From positions 62,001 through 126,000 of the forward strand of contig CAWDOA010000011.1 of NCBI GenBank assembly GCA_963803875.1: 64,000 nt of DNA, read 5' to 3'. Positions 22,606-32,200 of this stretch are shown piece by piece. The stretch is from JABDIY01 sp963803875 (GTDB lineage: Bacteria; Actinomycetota; Acidimicrobiia; Acidimicrobiales; SZUA-35). A program made the position numbers and the translations under genes. The notes below the pieces were generated by a model. The model was not told where the DNA came from. It saw only the letters and a list, made by a program, of their open reading frames with translations, and ran no database searches. The first letter of the stretch is position 1, and the number at the start of each line of letters is the position of its first letter.

Positions 22606-23785
22606 CGGTGAAACTGGGCGAAGCTGTATTCAAGGTCACGTCGCCCGTGGTGTGGTCGAGAGGGCCTCCTTCGTCGTAGGTCTGAGCCCAACCGGCGGCT
22701 CCGCCGGGCAATGTCGACTCGTCAACGGCTACTCGGTACGTGCCGTCAGGAAGGTCGACGAAGACGTAGTTGCCAGCACTGTTGGTGAGCACTGACGTGA
22801 CCGTGATGTCGTCACCGCCACCGGATACACCGTCAGGTCCGAAGAAATCGTCGGCGGTACCGAAGGATCCATCGATGCCGGCCGCCAACAGATCAACGGT
22901 CACCCCCGCGATACCGGGCTCGGCTGCCTTCGTTGTCTCGTCGCCGCCAGAGTTGTCAACGTCGTACCAGACGGTCGAACCGAGGGATGCGGTGTCCACT
23001 GTGATGGTGGCCGAGTCGTTGTCGTCCTCAGCAGCCGAGGAGGTTGCGTTGTCGGGGGTCGAGTCGGGATCGAAGCGGCCTGCGTCGATCACTTCGGCTG
23101 TGTTGGTGAGCTCGCCTGCCTCGCCCAGGGTCACTCGGAGTTCGAGCCGGGCCGAAGCTGCGTTTGCCAATGGATCCGGGAGGGTCCATTCGCCCGATCC
23201 TGAGTCGTAGGTGCCGTCGACGCTGAGCGTTGAGATGAAGATCAGGTCCGCTCCGTTGAGCACGTCGCCGACCACCAGCCCAGTAGCGGCATCCGGACCG
23301 TCGTTGACGACGGTGACCCGGTAGTCCACGGACTGACCCTGGAGGTAGGGACCGGCGGTGAGGATTTCCTTTTCGAGCCGCACGTCAGCCTGATGGATGG
23401 CAGCGGCAGCTGTGTCGGCGGCCGAGACGTAGGGTCCGTCGGCGTTGCCTACTGCGCCGGACCCGTCCGAGGCTGCTGCTACCGCCGAATTCGTGTGGGT
23501 CGTGCTGCTTCCAACACCGGGATCGGCCACGACGGCGGCCAGTGGCACGGCGTCAAACCGCACTTCAGCCGACGCTCCGGGCGCTAGGTCGGCGATGTCG
23601 GTCCAATCGAGTACTCGGCCGGTCGCAACGCTCCCGCCGACTGCTGGGTCGGCTAGAGGTGCACATCCGGGGTTGCAGAGTTCGGCGGTGCCAGCGACGA
23701 AGTCCCAGTTCACAGGAAGAGTGTCCGCCAGGTCCACCCCGAGGCAGTCGCCAGCGCGGCCGTGTTGGTGACCGCTACCCGCCAA
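22385..23785 (-). CDS. giant surface protein, central part: DUF11 and first SdrD-B repeats
   Basis: Continuation of the same surface protein in another frame, 466 codons. It contains DUF11-type sequence (GASAEVRFDAVPL, YRVTVVNDGPDAATGLVVGD) and the first SdrD-B repeats (STVWYDVDNSGGDETTKAAEPGI, GTYRVAVDESTLPG). It joins upstream near 23745, where ...AALATASG runs into VDLADTLPVNWDF. It joins downstream near 22510, where ...GVLAAGDAA runs into LPAISVNVLWAGF in the next frame. Each join requires one base. The fragment does not start at a real initiation site and should not be read as a separate gene. Confidence 0.75.
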   Translation of the reverse strand: MAGSGHQHGRAGDCLGVDLADTLPVNWDFVAGTAELCNPGCAPLADPAVGGSVATGRVLDWTDIADLAPGASAEVRFDAVPLAAVVADPGVGSSTTHTNSAVAAASDGSGAVGNADGPYVSAADTAAAAIHQADVRLEKEILTAGPYLQGQSVDYRVTVVNDGPDAATGLVVGDVLNGADLIFISTLSVDGTYDSGSGEWTLPDPLANAASARLELRVTLGEAGELTNTAEVIDAGRFDPDSTPDNATSSAAEDDNDSATITVDTASLGSTVWYDVDNSGGDETTKAAEPGIAGVTVDLLAAGIDGSFGTADDFFGPDGVSGGGDDITVTSVLTNSAGNYVFVDLPDGTYRVAVDESTLPGGAAGWAQTYDEGGPLDHTTGDVTLNTASPSFTDADFSYTGTGSLGDEVFWDIDQSADGVLAAGDAAAAGDLGECALGRLRQQLWYRRRRRSPDNRNVSARPLLRR

Positions 23786-25639
23786 CCGAAGGGTTGCCCG
23801 ATCATCGCCTCATCCAGCTCTCCCCCCGATTCGACAGTCTTGGCGAGATCAAGGTTCGGGAAGTCGAGGTCGAGCGTCACAGTGTCTTCGACCACCGGGC
23901 CGAACGTGGTGCCGTAGACGCGATGGTCCGGCGACGAGGCTCGATCGGTCGAGTCCAAGCCGAAGTAGGAAGGCACCCGGGCGGTGTTGACAATCGTCGA
24001 GGCAGTGCCCAAGGTGGCGGAGCTCACGAGATCGGCTGTGTAGGACAGGGTGAGGCTGTCGCCGGGAGCCAGGGGCGCAGTGATGTCCCACTGCATTGCC
24101 GGATCAGCTGCCGTCCATCCGTCGGCGAGTTCGGTCGCACCGGTGACAGCGACGATGTCGGTGAGTTCCAGGTCGGGAAGGTCGGTTACGGAGATGTCAT
24201 ACGCCGGAGCCGAGCCGTCGTTGCGCACGGTGATCGTGTACGTGAGCGTGGGTTGACCCGGCCCGATCGTGCAGGCATCGTCGTCGGCCGCGCCGTCAGC
24301 GGAATGGGATGAATCACAGCCCGTCACGGCGGTCACGTCAAGGTCGAGAACCAAGTGCGGTTCGGCTATGGAAACGTCGGCGGTCGCCTCCGTGCTCTGG
24401 TCGTCCCAGCTTGGGGGCAGATCGGCCAGGGACGCGGCGCCGCGACGGTGTCGGTGAGCATCCAGCTTGGTTTGCGCACCGTTGGTGAACGTCTCAGCAT
24501 CGCCGGTTGGGGTGCCGTTGGCGGGGTACTCCGTGCCGTTGTACGCCGGACCTACATGAGCGAGGTAGTCGATGGTGAACACGCAGTCGGCCCCGCTTGC
24601 GGTGGTGTCAGCCGAGGAACCATGCGAGGGCAGTGGTCCCGTCCGGGTTGGCTCCGGTGAGGGTCAGGCCCGACGCTCCCACGGTCAGGCACGACGCTGA
24701 GGGGGTGATCGCAGTGGTCGAATCGAACACGAGACCATCGGGGAGTTCATCGGTAGCGGTGATGTCGAAAGCGATGAGCTCTCGGGGACGGTGACAGTCA
24801 CTCCGAAACCGACCGTCTGCCGACGGCGTAGGGATTGTACGTCGGGATCGAGCGTCTTGGTGGTGGAGATCGGGGCGGTATGCGCAGTGTGCCGAAGCCA
24901 TATCGCTGTAGGAGGTTCGTTCGCCGGGAACGCTGAGCGGCATCGAGGTGTAGCGCTGAGCTTGGCGGTGTTGGTGATAGGTCCGCCGAGCGGGATCGGG
25001 TCGGGGGTAGTCGCCTGATACGTGAGCGTTGTGACCTGGTCGGGACCAAGTGTCACCAAGGCCGGTGTCGTCGGCGATTCCCAGGTGATCGTCCTGGCTG
25101 CACTGTCCAGACACCATTGTCGGGAATCGGCAGCACTGCGCACGAGCCGATCCGGGATCGTGTCAACGACTCGGAGCTCGTGAGCCGGCGACGTTGTACC
25201 GCCATCGGGGTTTGAGATGCGTGAGCGTGTAGTCGATGGTCTGGCCGGTCACGATCACGTCGTCGGTGTCGTTCTCGTCCTTGGCGATCACCGGATTCGG
25301 TTCGACGATTACGACCTCGCGATCGGCTGAGAACTCGTCGACAAAGGCGGCCCCGGCTGCGGGCCGGTAGTTGAGATGGGCGCCGCTTCCCAAAGAAGTA
25401 CCCGATGTGTTCGTACCGATGTCGTCGACAGCTACCTCGAAGGTGAGCGTGATTTGATCAACACCCGAACCGGGAGCGTTCGTGTAGGAAGCCGGGAAGT
25501 TCAACAACAGCGGGTTCGCGCTGTCGAAGGTGAAACCGGCGGTGGTTGCCGGCACCCCGGGAAGTGCATCGCGCGGTATCGGTGTCGACGGTGGCCTGGA
25601 TTGTGGCCGGCAGGGCCGACAGTCCGCTCGGGAGGTCAT
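23710..25639 (-). CDS. giant surface protein, central part shredded by several frameshifts
   Basis: Here the protein must be read through several frames. The 290-codon stretch 23710-24582 has VFTIDYLAHVG and DUF11 signatures (TYTITVRNDGSAPAYDISV). The stretch 24600-25220 switches frame at least five times within about 600 bases while keeping recognisable pieces (ITNTAKLSA, PLSVPGERTSYSDM, APISTTKTLDPDVQ, GFGVTVTVP, LIAFDITATDELPDG). The stretch 25163-25639 carries GFTFDSANPLLLN and GQTIDYTLT. Codons and composition match the flanks, so it is the same gene rather than inserted DNA. This is the region of highest break density in the window. Confidence 0.65.
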
Positions 25640-28451
25640 CCGTGAGCGATGCGTCGAACACGGTAGAGCCTTCGGGGATGTCCACCGTCAGCTCGTAGAC
25701 GATGGTTTCTCCAATCGTGGCCTCTTCATTTGCTTGGTCGAGGCTTGGATTCTGGCCGTTGCCCGATTCGAGCAGCGCCGATTGCTGCACCTTGTCGAGA
25801 TCGACTCCGGGGGTGGTGACGGTCGCCTCGGCGGTCAGTGCCGGAGAGTACGTGGTGACCGCGCCGGCGTTGTTGGTCACCTGTTCGAAGCTGGTGAGCG
25901 TAGCGGTGTTGGTCAGGTCCTGGCTCGGCCCGATGGTGCTGGGAATGGTCACCGAATAGGTGAGATTCTCCGATGCTCCGGGGTCGAGGGTGTTGATGAC
26001 CCAGGTGATCTGTGAGCCCGAACAACTGATGAGGCTCGCTCCTGAAGGCCCTGCGGTGATGTCGAGGCACGTGAGTGGAGCGGGGAGGTCGTCAGTGACC
26101 CTCACATCCTGGGCCTGGGTGTAACCCCCGAAGCCCGAACCGGGTTCGACTGACACGTTGGTTATGGCGATCGAGTAGTCGACCTCTTCACCGGCGATGA
26201 CCTGGCTGGACGGCGTGCTCTTGACGATGGTCAACTCGGGCTCGACGGCCGCAAACACCGCCTGATCTCGTAACGAGACCGCTGCACCGGCGGTGTTCTG
26301 GCTGGTCAGCTTCATCAGGTTTGCCTTCTCCACTGCGGCGCCACTGCCGGTTGGTGGTGCGGAGAATCGGGCGGCAAAGCGGACCTCGAAGACCCGATCG
26401 ACGGATCCTGGCGAGAGGTAGCGGTTGCCGGCTATCACCGTCGAGCCGAGGTCCCAGCTGATCGAATCATCGCCAGCTGTTGCCGCACCACCGTCGACGA
26501 AGTCGAACGGGCCGGTGAAGTCGACGATGTCGTTGGCTGCGGTTGGACCGAGGTAGGTCTCGAACGTCACACCGTCCGGGAGAAAGTCTGAGACCAGAGC
26601 GTTCTTGAGGCTCAAGAGGGCTGGCACAGTCGCCCGAAGCGTGTAACACACGATGTCGCCCGGGCGGTAGGCGAAAGCTGCGCTGGGGAAATCCGCTGCA
26701 TCGATGTAGGAGGCGGTTGCACAGTCGAGATCGGTTCCCGGGGCAGTGGGTTCCGAGATTGTCTTCCGGATCGTGGCCAGCTCGGCTGCCTGGCTGGCCG
26801 ATGAGCCGTCGACATCGGGAGTTCCGTCTGCTTCGTCTGCCGGAATTCCCGCGATGAGGAAATCGTCAGCTGTGAGTGTCACGGTGTTCTTGAATCCATC
26901 CCCACCGTTCACCGGCGTGTCGTCAGTTCCGCCCTCCTGATACGAGACGCGCACGCGTGAGGGGAACGAAAGCGTGACGGTGTCAGAGGCCGAGAGGCTC
27001 GCCAGGTCGTCCCAGAACAGGTTCCATGACCCGTTTGGGTTTTCTGTCACCGAGCTGTACGGCGTCGAGGGATTGTCACCGGTGGGGGCGCACTCGCCGG
27101 TCGGATCGCTGGCGTCGAAGTTGGTGGGCCCCAGTGGACAATGCCCATCCGGTAGCACGTCAGTGACATCGAGATTGTTCACGGTGCGGTATTCGCCGGT
27201 GTCCACTGTGATCGTCCAAACAGTCGCCGTGGACTGGGTGACGTTCTCAGGTGAAACTGACTTCTGAACTCTGATGTCCTCCGCCACGACACTGTGGGTG
27301 TGCGTATCCCCTACCGGATTGCTGGCTCCACCACCGAGAGGGCCGGTGTAATCGCCGGCGACGATTGCGTAGCTCTCGAGAAGCTGTTCGTCGCCTGTCT
27401 CCGGTCCGTCGTTGTTGTCGAGGTTGGCGGTCTGGGTGCCATCGTTTGCGGGTGTCGAGCCGGAGGACCATGTCGTGGTGTTCTCCCGAATGGGCACACC
27501 GGCTGCGTAGTTGATCTCTGTCACTTGGCCGATGCCGTGATTCCCGATAGCCCATTGAACGTGGGTGTAGACACCCAATGGCAGCGGTCCGGTGCCATCT
27601 GGATCGACTTCGACCGTTTCCACCAGCGTGGGGGTCGGGCAGTCGGTGAGAACGTCCGGCGTGGATGCGTCCAGTCGGGCTGCGCCGCTGTACTCGACGT
27701 TGTTCCCGGTGAAGGTTGGCGCGTCGGTCGTGTTGTCGATCGTTCCGCAGCCCAGGAACTCGAGACCGGCCGGGAGGTAGTCGTCGACGATCACGGTGTC
27801 GGTCGGGAAGGTTGGGTTGTTCTCCACCGTCAGGGTGAAGACAGTCGGATGATCGTGAACCCCGCGAAGCAGCTCCTGCTCGGGGCTGGGCTCACTCTTG
27901 CCGATCGTGATGGCCGTGATCTTGGTCGAAGCGGACGCCGATCCCGACCCGGTGAACGATGTCATGTTCCCACTGCCATCAGCTGAGGGAACAACCCTGG
28001 GATTCTCCGATGTGTACGCGCCGGCGGTGATATCGAACGTGGTCCCAACCGGATACGCCGTTGTCGAGGCAAGCAGGCTGAACGTCATCGACTCCGTGCT
28101 GGCCGGCTGAGAGTCGTTGACGTTCTCCCAGACAAGCGTGGTTCGCCCCGGGATCGGCGAATCAGCGAATTCGACCGGGGGAACCGGAGCATTGGAGCTA
28201 CCGAACGACACGCCGGGCGGAAGCTCGATTCGAAAGCCGGTGTTGTACCCGGGCGTAGCGGTGCTGTTGGTGACCGACACGGTGAACGACGCGGGCGTGC
28301 CGATCAGCACTGAACCGGGGCCTTTCACAGCCACATCGAGATCGGGTGCGGCCGCGGCAGGACTGGGTGGGCCCAGCACCGGACTGAGCACGCTCAGGAG
28401 AAGAATGCACAGAAACGCGCCATTCCGACGCCGCCCTAGGTTTGCGGTCAT
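25458..28451 (-). CDS. giant surface protein, N-terminal part with signal peptide and DUF11-type domains
   Basis: A 997-codon frame from ATG 28451 (a GTG lies just before it) encodes a signal peptide (positively charged NLGRRRNGAF, hydrophobic LCILLLSVLSPVLG, cleavage near SPAAAA). It is followed by serial Ig-like beta domains of the DUF11/isopeptide-linked adhesin type with repeated phrases such as LPPGVSF, DYLPAGLEFLGC, DVLPDGHCP and DFLPDGVTFETY. The frame ends artificially near 25560, where removing one base continues into GVPATTAGFTFDS. Joined with the downstream parts, the precursor would be about 2,720 residues. Predicted role: a cell-wall-anchored adhesin or surface stalk. It is divergent from the Rieske gene, with about 92 bases shared upstream. 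Confidence 0.85.
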   Translation of the reverse strand: MTANLGRRRNGAFLCILLLSVLSPVLGPPSPAAAAPDLDVAVKGPGSVLIGTPASFTVSVTNSTATPGYNTGFRIELPPGVSFGSSNAPVPPVEFADSPIPGRTTLVWENVNDSQPASTESMTFSLLASTTAYPVGTTFDITAGAYTSENPRVVPSADGSGNMTSFTGSGSASASTKITAITIGKSEPSPEQELLRGVHDHPTVFTLTVENNPTFPTDTVIVDDYLPAGLEFLGCGTIDNTTDAPTFTGNNVEYSGAARLDASTPDVLTDCPTPTLVETVEVDPDGTGPLPLGVYTHVQWAIGNHGIGQVTEINYAAGVPIRENTTTWSSGSTPANDGTQTANLDNNDGPETGDEQLLESYAIVAGDYTGPLGGGASNPVGDTHTHSVVAEDIRVQKSVSPENVTQSTATVWTITVDTGEYRTVNNLDVTDVLPDGHCPLGPTNFDASDPTGECAPTGDNPSTPYSSVTENPNGSWNLFWDDLASLSASDTVTLSFPSRVRVSYQEGGTDDTPVNGGDGFKNTVTLTADDFLIAGIPADEADGTPDVDGSSASQAAELATIRKTISEPTAPGTDLDCATASYIDAADFPSAAFAYRPGDIVCYTLRATVPALLSLKNALVSDFLPDGVTFETYLGPTAANDIVDFTGPFDFVDGGAATAGDDSISWDLGSTVIAGNRYLSPGSVDRVFEVRFAARFSAPPTGSGAAVEKANLMKLTSQNTAGAAVSLRDQAVFAAVEPELTIVKSTPSSQVIAGEEVDYSIAITNVSVEPGSGFGGYTQAQDVRVTDDLPAPLTCLDITAGPSGASLISCSGSQITWVINTLDPGASENLTYSVTIPSTIGPSQDLTNTATLTSFEQVTNNAGAVTTYSPALTAEATVTTPGVDLDKVQQSALLESGNGQNPSLDQANEEATIGETIVYELTVDIPEGSTVFDASLTDDLPSGLSALPATIQATVDTDTARCTSRGAGNHRRFHLRQREPAVVELPGFLHERSRFGC

Positions 28452-28543
28452 CACATCGCATCGACCGAGGGTCCCCCCTCCTTGACATGCTTCTGCGGGA
28501 CATCGGTTTGCACTCCTCGGGTGCGAGCAGTAGAGATCAGGGG

Positions 28544-30163
28544 ATGCACCAGATACAAGGCGAAACAGTGGGTTCGACCCGCGAAGGCAGCGAGGGGTAC
28601 CTGGGGACCAACACGATGCGGATGCACGAAGTCGAGGGCCAACCCATAGCTGTAATCCGTACAGAAGCGGGTGTGTTCGCCATGGACAACGCCTGCCCCC
28701 ACCAGGGGTATGGACTCGTGACCGGAGACCTGGGAGCCGATACCGACGGCGCTGCGGTCGTCACGTGTTTGTGGCACAACTGGAAGTTCCGGGTGAGTGA
28801 CGGCGTGTGCGTTCTGGGTGAAGAGAACGTGGCCTGTCACGCCGTGAGCGTCGATGATGCTGGGACTGTCCGTGTCGCGATCAATCGACCATCGCCCGAA
28901 GAGCAGCTGCGCAACCTCTGGCCCAGCCTGACCTCGGCGATCGAACGAAACTATGTGGGTCAGATGTCGCGGGACACGGTACGTTTGCTCGACAACGGCG
29001 CCAGGCCGGCCGAGGTGATGGCAGCTGCGATCACAGGGACGGTCGATCGGACCGAAGACGGAGCGGATCACGAAGTAGCACTGGCCGCTGATTGCCTGGC
29101 CATCGCCGAGGAACGAACCGGGGATGACCGTGTGCTCCCGCTGGTCGTCGCTCTGTCTGGTCTGGCCGAGCAGACACGAGATCGGGCGCCGTTTGTTGCT
29201 GAGCCTCGACTCAGCGGCGACCTCGTACAGCTGATCGAGTCAGAAGATCTCCACGGTGCGATGGGGCGGGCGGCCACTCTCGACATAGAAACGGCGAGGA
29301 AGGCAATGATCGAGGCCGCGTCCCGCCATCACCTCGGCTACGGGCACGGTGTGATCTACACCCAGAAGGTCTTCGAGCTGCTCGATCGACTGGACCCTCA
29401 GAGTGCCCCAGCTCTGCTGAGCCAGTTGGCTCGGTCGCTCACGGTGATGACCCGCGAGGACCTCCTCCCCTACATGCGCAAGACGACGAGGCTCATCGCC
29501 GACGTCGATTTGGAGCAACTAGCACTCAGTCCCGGCGCGTCGAGTGTGCCCGACGAGATCGTTGAGGAGTTCCTCGACGCCGAGGAGCCCAGCATCGAAC
29601 GAGCGGTGGAACTCGCCCTGGGTGGGCTCGGTGTGGAGGGATTGATCGACATCGCCTCGCTGGGAAGCGCCCGCCGGATGCTGCGCTACGACTCTTCCAA
29701 TGAGCTCGACGTGGTCAGCAACTTCAACTGGCTGTCCATCACGCACGGGCTGACGCATGCACGAGCTGTCCGCTGGGCCTGGAATCACGAACCGAGTCCG
29801 AGCGTCGCCCGGATGGCGCTGCATGCAATCTGGCTGCTGTTCGACACAGGCCGGCTGGAGCGTCGAGCGGGAACCGGTGCCGCTCTGTGGGATCCAGACC
29901 CGAGGCTGGCTACGGATCCGGAAGGTTTTGCTCAGATCCTGGAGGACGAAGCGATGGATGACCGTGGCGGATCGTTCATCGTGGTTGCCCATCTGGTCAA
30001 GACAGCCCGCGCCGCGGCCGAGGAATCGGCAGCGATGGATTCACTCCTACCGCTTCAGGCTGCCGAACGGCTGCTACGGGACAGGCGGCGAGAACGATTC
30101 GTGGCCCGCAATGTGGCGGAGTCGGTCCGGTTCGTCCGCTCCGGCGTCCCGCCGAAGCGGTAG
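28544..30163 (+). CDS. Rieske [2Fe-2S] protein with long helical C-terminal domain
   Basis: A protein of 539 residues from the ATG at 28544, preceded by CAGGGG; the frame is open further upstream without similarity. An N-terminal Rieske ferredoxin-like domain has the cluster ligands C51-P-H53 (CPHQG) and C75-L-W-H78 (CLWHNWKF). Residues of about 110-539 form a mostly helical domain with conserved-looking histidines in HHLGYGHGVIYTQK and THGLTHARAVRW. There is no mononuclear iron facial triad of the ring-hydroxylase kind that I can see. The His-rich helices faintly recall questin-oxidase-like proteins, which is only a guess. It stands alone, divergent from the surface-protein gene. Likely an oxidoreductase; substrate unknown. 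Confidence 0.75.
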   Translation: MHQIQGETVGSTREGSEGYLGTNTMRMHEVEGQPIAVIRTEAGVFAMDNACPHQGYGLVTGDLGADTDGAAVVTCLWHNWKFRVSDGVCVLGEENVACHAVSVDDAGTVRVAINRPSPEEQLRNLWPSLTSAIERNYVGQMSRDTVRLLDNGARPAEVMAAAITGTVDRTEDGADHEVALAADCLAIAEERTGDDRVLPLVVALSGLAEQTRDRAPFVAEPRLSGDLVQLIESEDLHGAMGRAATLDIETARKAMIEAASRHHLGYGHGVIYTQKVFELLDRLDPQSAPALLSQLARSLTVMTREDLLPYMRKTTRLIADVDLEQLALSPGASSVPDEIVEEFLDAEEPSIERAVELALGGLGVEGLIDIASLGSARRMLRYDSSNELDVVSNFNWLSITHGLTHARAVRWAWNHEPSPSVARMALHAIWLLFDTGRLERRAGTGAALWDPDPRLATDPEGFAQILEDEAMDDRGGSFIVVAHLVKTARAAAEESAAMDSLLPLQAAERLLRDRRRERFVARNVAESVRFVRSGVPPKR

Positions 30164-30168
30164 CGCCG

Positions 30169-30399
30169 TTAGCGGCTGGCCAAAAGGTTGAGCAAGACCG
30201 TTGCCGCCACCGACAGGCCGATCATCCATTTCCAGGGAAACCAGACCTTCACCCTGGGTCCACCGACTGAGGGAGGGTCCAGTCGACGTTGCACCGCGGC
30301 AACCCGGTCGCGGCTGGGGGGAAACAGCCGGAGCAGCAGGTTGAGCACGATCGTCGCAACGACCGAGACCAGGATCGACGTGACAATCCAGTCGGGCAT
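30169..30399 (-). CDS. small two-helix membrane protein
   Basis: A protein of 76 residues with two hydrophobic helices, IVTSILVSVVATIVLNLLLRLF near the N-terminus and WMIGLSVAATVLLNLLA near the C-terminus. They are separated by a basic, proline-rich loop. No family recognised. It follows the FMN reductase gene by six bases on the same strand and converges with the Rieske gene, so it is probably the last gene of the argH-DinB-GNAT-reductase run. Confidence 0.6.
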   Translation of the reverse strand: MPDWIVTSILVSVVATIVLNLLLRLFPPSRDRVAAVQRRLDPPSVGGPRVKVWFPWKWMIGLSVAATVLLNLLASR

Positions 30400-30405
30400 C
30401 TCGAA

Positions 30406-30984
30406 TCACATCCCAAACCTGAACTCTCTCGGTGTGTCCGGCAGAGCATCTCGGATCGCCCCCATACCTTCGGCGTAGGTGATCAAGACGCTGACGGCGA
30501 AGTCGGTGCGCCGACGGATGTAGTCGTCCTCGCGACCCGAGGGTTCCCCGTCTTGCACCAGGTCGTTGACGGACCGGAAGATGAGGTGTTCGGGGATCAT
30601 GAGGTACTTGCTGTTCTTGTAGCCCAACGATCGCAGCGCACCGATCGGGTACGACCCGCCCCGACCGTTGGACACGCCGGTGAGCAGCACTGGCTTGTGG
30701 GCGAGAGACGTGCCGACCTGATGGAGGAAGTTCATCAGTGCTGCCGAGGGCATACCATTCCACTCCGGTGTCACGAACACCGCTCCGTCGCTTGCCGCCA
30801 GTCGCTCGACCGTAGGTTTTGCAGCTCCGGACTCCCACACCGCTTCGATGTCGGTCGACAGCGCAAGAGCGTGGAGATCATGGATCTCGGCCGAGTGGCC
30901 AGCCGCCTCGATGCGACCGCAGATGTATTCGCTGATCCGGAGCGATTCGGATTTGCTTCGCTGCGAAGAAGAGACGATGGACAT
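30406..30984 (-). CDS. NADPH-dependent FMN reductase family protein
   Basis: A flavodoxin-like protein of about 192 residues. The FMN phosphate loop is SSSQRSKSESLRIS, and the family signature TPEWNGMPSAALMNFLHQVG (TPEYN-type) and LLTGVSNGRGGSY are present. The ATG at 30984 is chosen over the GTG at 30990 because AGAAGG is well placed before it. It would reduce FMN or quinones/chromate-like acceptors with NAD(P)H; the physiological acceptor is unknown. It is co-directional with the GNAT gene, 43 bases downstream. Confidence 0.88.
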   Translation of the reverse strand: MSIVSSSQRSKSESLRISEYICGRIEAAGHSAEIHDLHALALSTDIEAVWESGAAKPTVERLAASDGAVFVTPEWNGMPSAALMNFLHQVGTSLAHKPVLLTGVSNGRGGSYPIGALRSLGYKNSKYLMIPEHLIFRSVNDLVQDGEPSGREDDYIRRRTDFAVSVLITYAEGMGAIRDALPDTPREFRFGM

Positions 30985-31027
30985 GTGCACCTTCTGTGTG
31001 TATCCCGATTGCGTGGAATCCGTCGGA

Positions 31028-31561
31028 TCAGGACCGGATCAGCTCTCCCGGCAAGAGCGACCAGATCTGCTTGTCTATTCGATGGCCGTCGAGACCACAC
31101 CGGGGTGCATGAACCGAGCGGGCAACTCCTTCGAGGATGAATCCCAGTCGGTCGAGAGCTGCCCCCGACGCGAGGTTGCCGACGATCACCTCGGCCACAA
31201 TTCGCTCTATGCCCCGTTCAAAGAGCGCATCACACAGCACCCTTTCCGCCCGGGTGATGACTCCACGTCCTCGGCCCGCAGGCGCAAGCCAGTAGCCGAA
31301 CAGTGCCGTGTCGGCGTCGAGGTCGACCCGAGCACCGATTCCTCCAACAACAACTCCGCCCCGCTCGATGAAGAAGCTCTCCTCGCCACTGGTCAGAAAC
31401 CGATCAAAGTCGTCCGAGGTATAGGGAAACGGGATGGTGGTCCATCGAGCCACATCGTCGGACTCGTTCAGTACCTGGAGCGCCCGGGTTCGATCGGGAT
31501 CAGATGGTCGACGAAGCAGGACTTCGTCCACGGTCAACGATTCCGGCAACTTCGACTTCAT
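31028..31561 (-). CDS. GNAT family N-acetyltransferase
   Basis: A protein of 177 residues of the RimJ/RimL-like acetyltransferase group. VDEVLLRRPSDPDRTRALQ starts the domain, and ALFGYWLAPAGRGRGVITRA contains the acetyl-CoA binding (R/Q)-x-x-G-x-(G/A) loop as GRGRGV. The region from NLASGAALDRLGFILEGVAR is the typical C-terminal motif. Acceptor unknown (protein N-terminus or small molecule). Its ATG follows the DinB stop by three bases, so the two are probably co-translated. Confidence 0.9.
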   Translation of the reverse strand: MKSKLPESLTVDEVLLRRPSDPDRTRALQVLNESDDVARWTTIPFPYTSDDFDRFLTSGEESFFIERGGVVVGGIGARVDLDADTALFGYWLAPAGRGRGVITRAERVLCDALFERGIERIVAEVIVGNLASGAALDRLGFILEGVARSVHAPRCGLDGHRIDKQIWSLLPGELIRS

Positions 31562-31564
31562 CGA

Positions 31565-32150
31565 TCAGCTCTGACAGAAGTCGCAGAGGAGGACGGGTTG
31601 ATCGGGGATCGGGTGCTCGATGAGACCATCAAGTCCCCAACGTGCCGCGGGCATGTTTGCCGTCATCGACTCCAGATAACGCGGCTTGGTTGCATCGAGG
31701 ATCTGCTGGATGTGGTCCTGATCGTGGTACGGCCATTCGTGGGCAAAGTCGCCAGCCGTCAGCAGGCCGCAACTTGGTGTCGCGGACGTGAGTTCGAGGT
31801 CGGCTATCGAGGGACCGACGAACTCCACCGACAGAGTCCGCTCGTCGCGCAGCCGATCGAGCAAGACGGCTCAGGGAGTCGGACTGGAAGCTCTCGCCGG
31901 CTGCGAGCGCAGTCGCCGTCGACTTCGGATACTCCGGCTCACCGGCGACGATGCTCCTGATTCGCTCACGGAATGCGGGGCCATCCACGACGACGAGGTG
32001 ACCGACGACTTCCAAGCGCACCACTCACCGTCGGCCGGTCGGCGTCGGAGTAGCGGCGGGTCCAACGGAGCGAGTAGCGCCGACCAACACCTCGGGCAGG
32101 CTCTCGAGAGTCGCAGCCAGTTCATCCAGATCAACCATGAGCTTCAGCAT
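31565..32150 (-). CDS. DinB family protein, frameshifted
   Basis: A DinB-like four-helix bundle metal-binding protein spread over three frames. It starts at MLKLMVDLDELAATLESL (32150; MVDLDEL at 32138 is an alternative), continues as LDPPLLRRRPADGEW, then RLEVVGHLVVVDGPAFRERI, then LDRLRDERTLSVEF and HEWPYHDQDHIQQILDA. The metal-binding histidines in VGHL and HDQDHI are present. Three single-base events (about 32080 extra, 32021 missing, 31863 extra) restore one frame of about 195 residues. Enzymatic role unknown; the superfamily includes thiol transferases. Confidence 0.7.
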
Positions 32151-32200
32151 GACCGACGTCCGGCGGTGGCCTAAACCCACCCGGAACGAGAATCTCCGAA

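Noticed and set aside
30169..32150. A defence or toxin-antitoxin module in the small-gene run before argH
   Set aside because: The genes are ordinary FMN reductase, GNAT and DinB families plus a small membrane protein; no nuclease, helicase or toxin was recognised.
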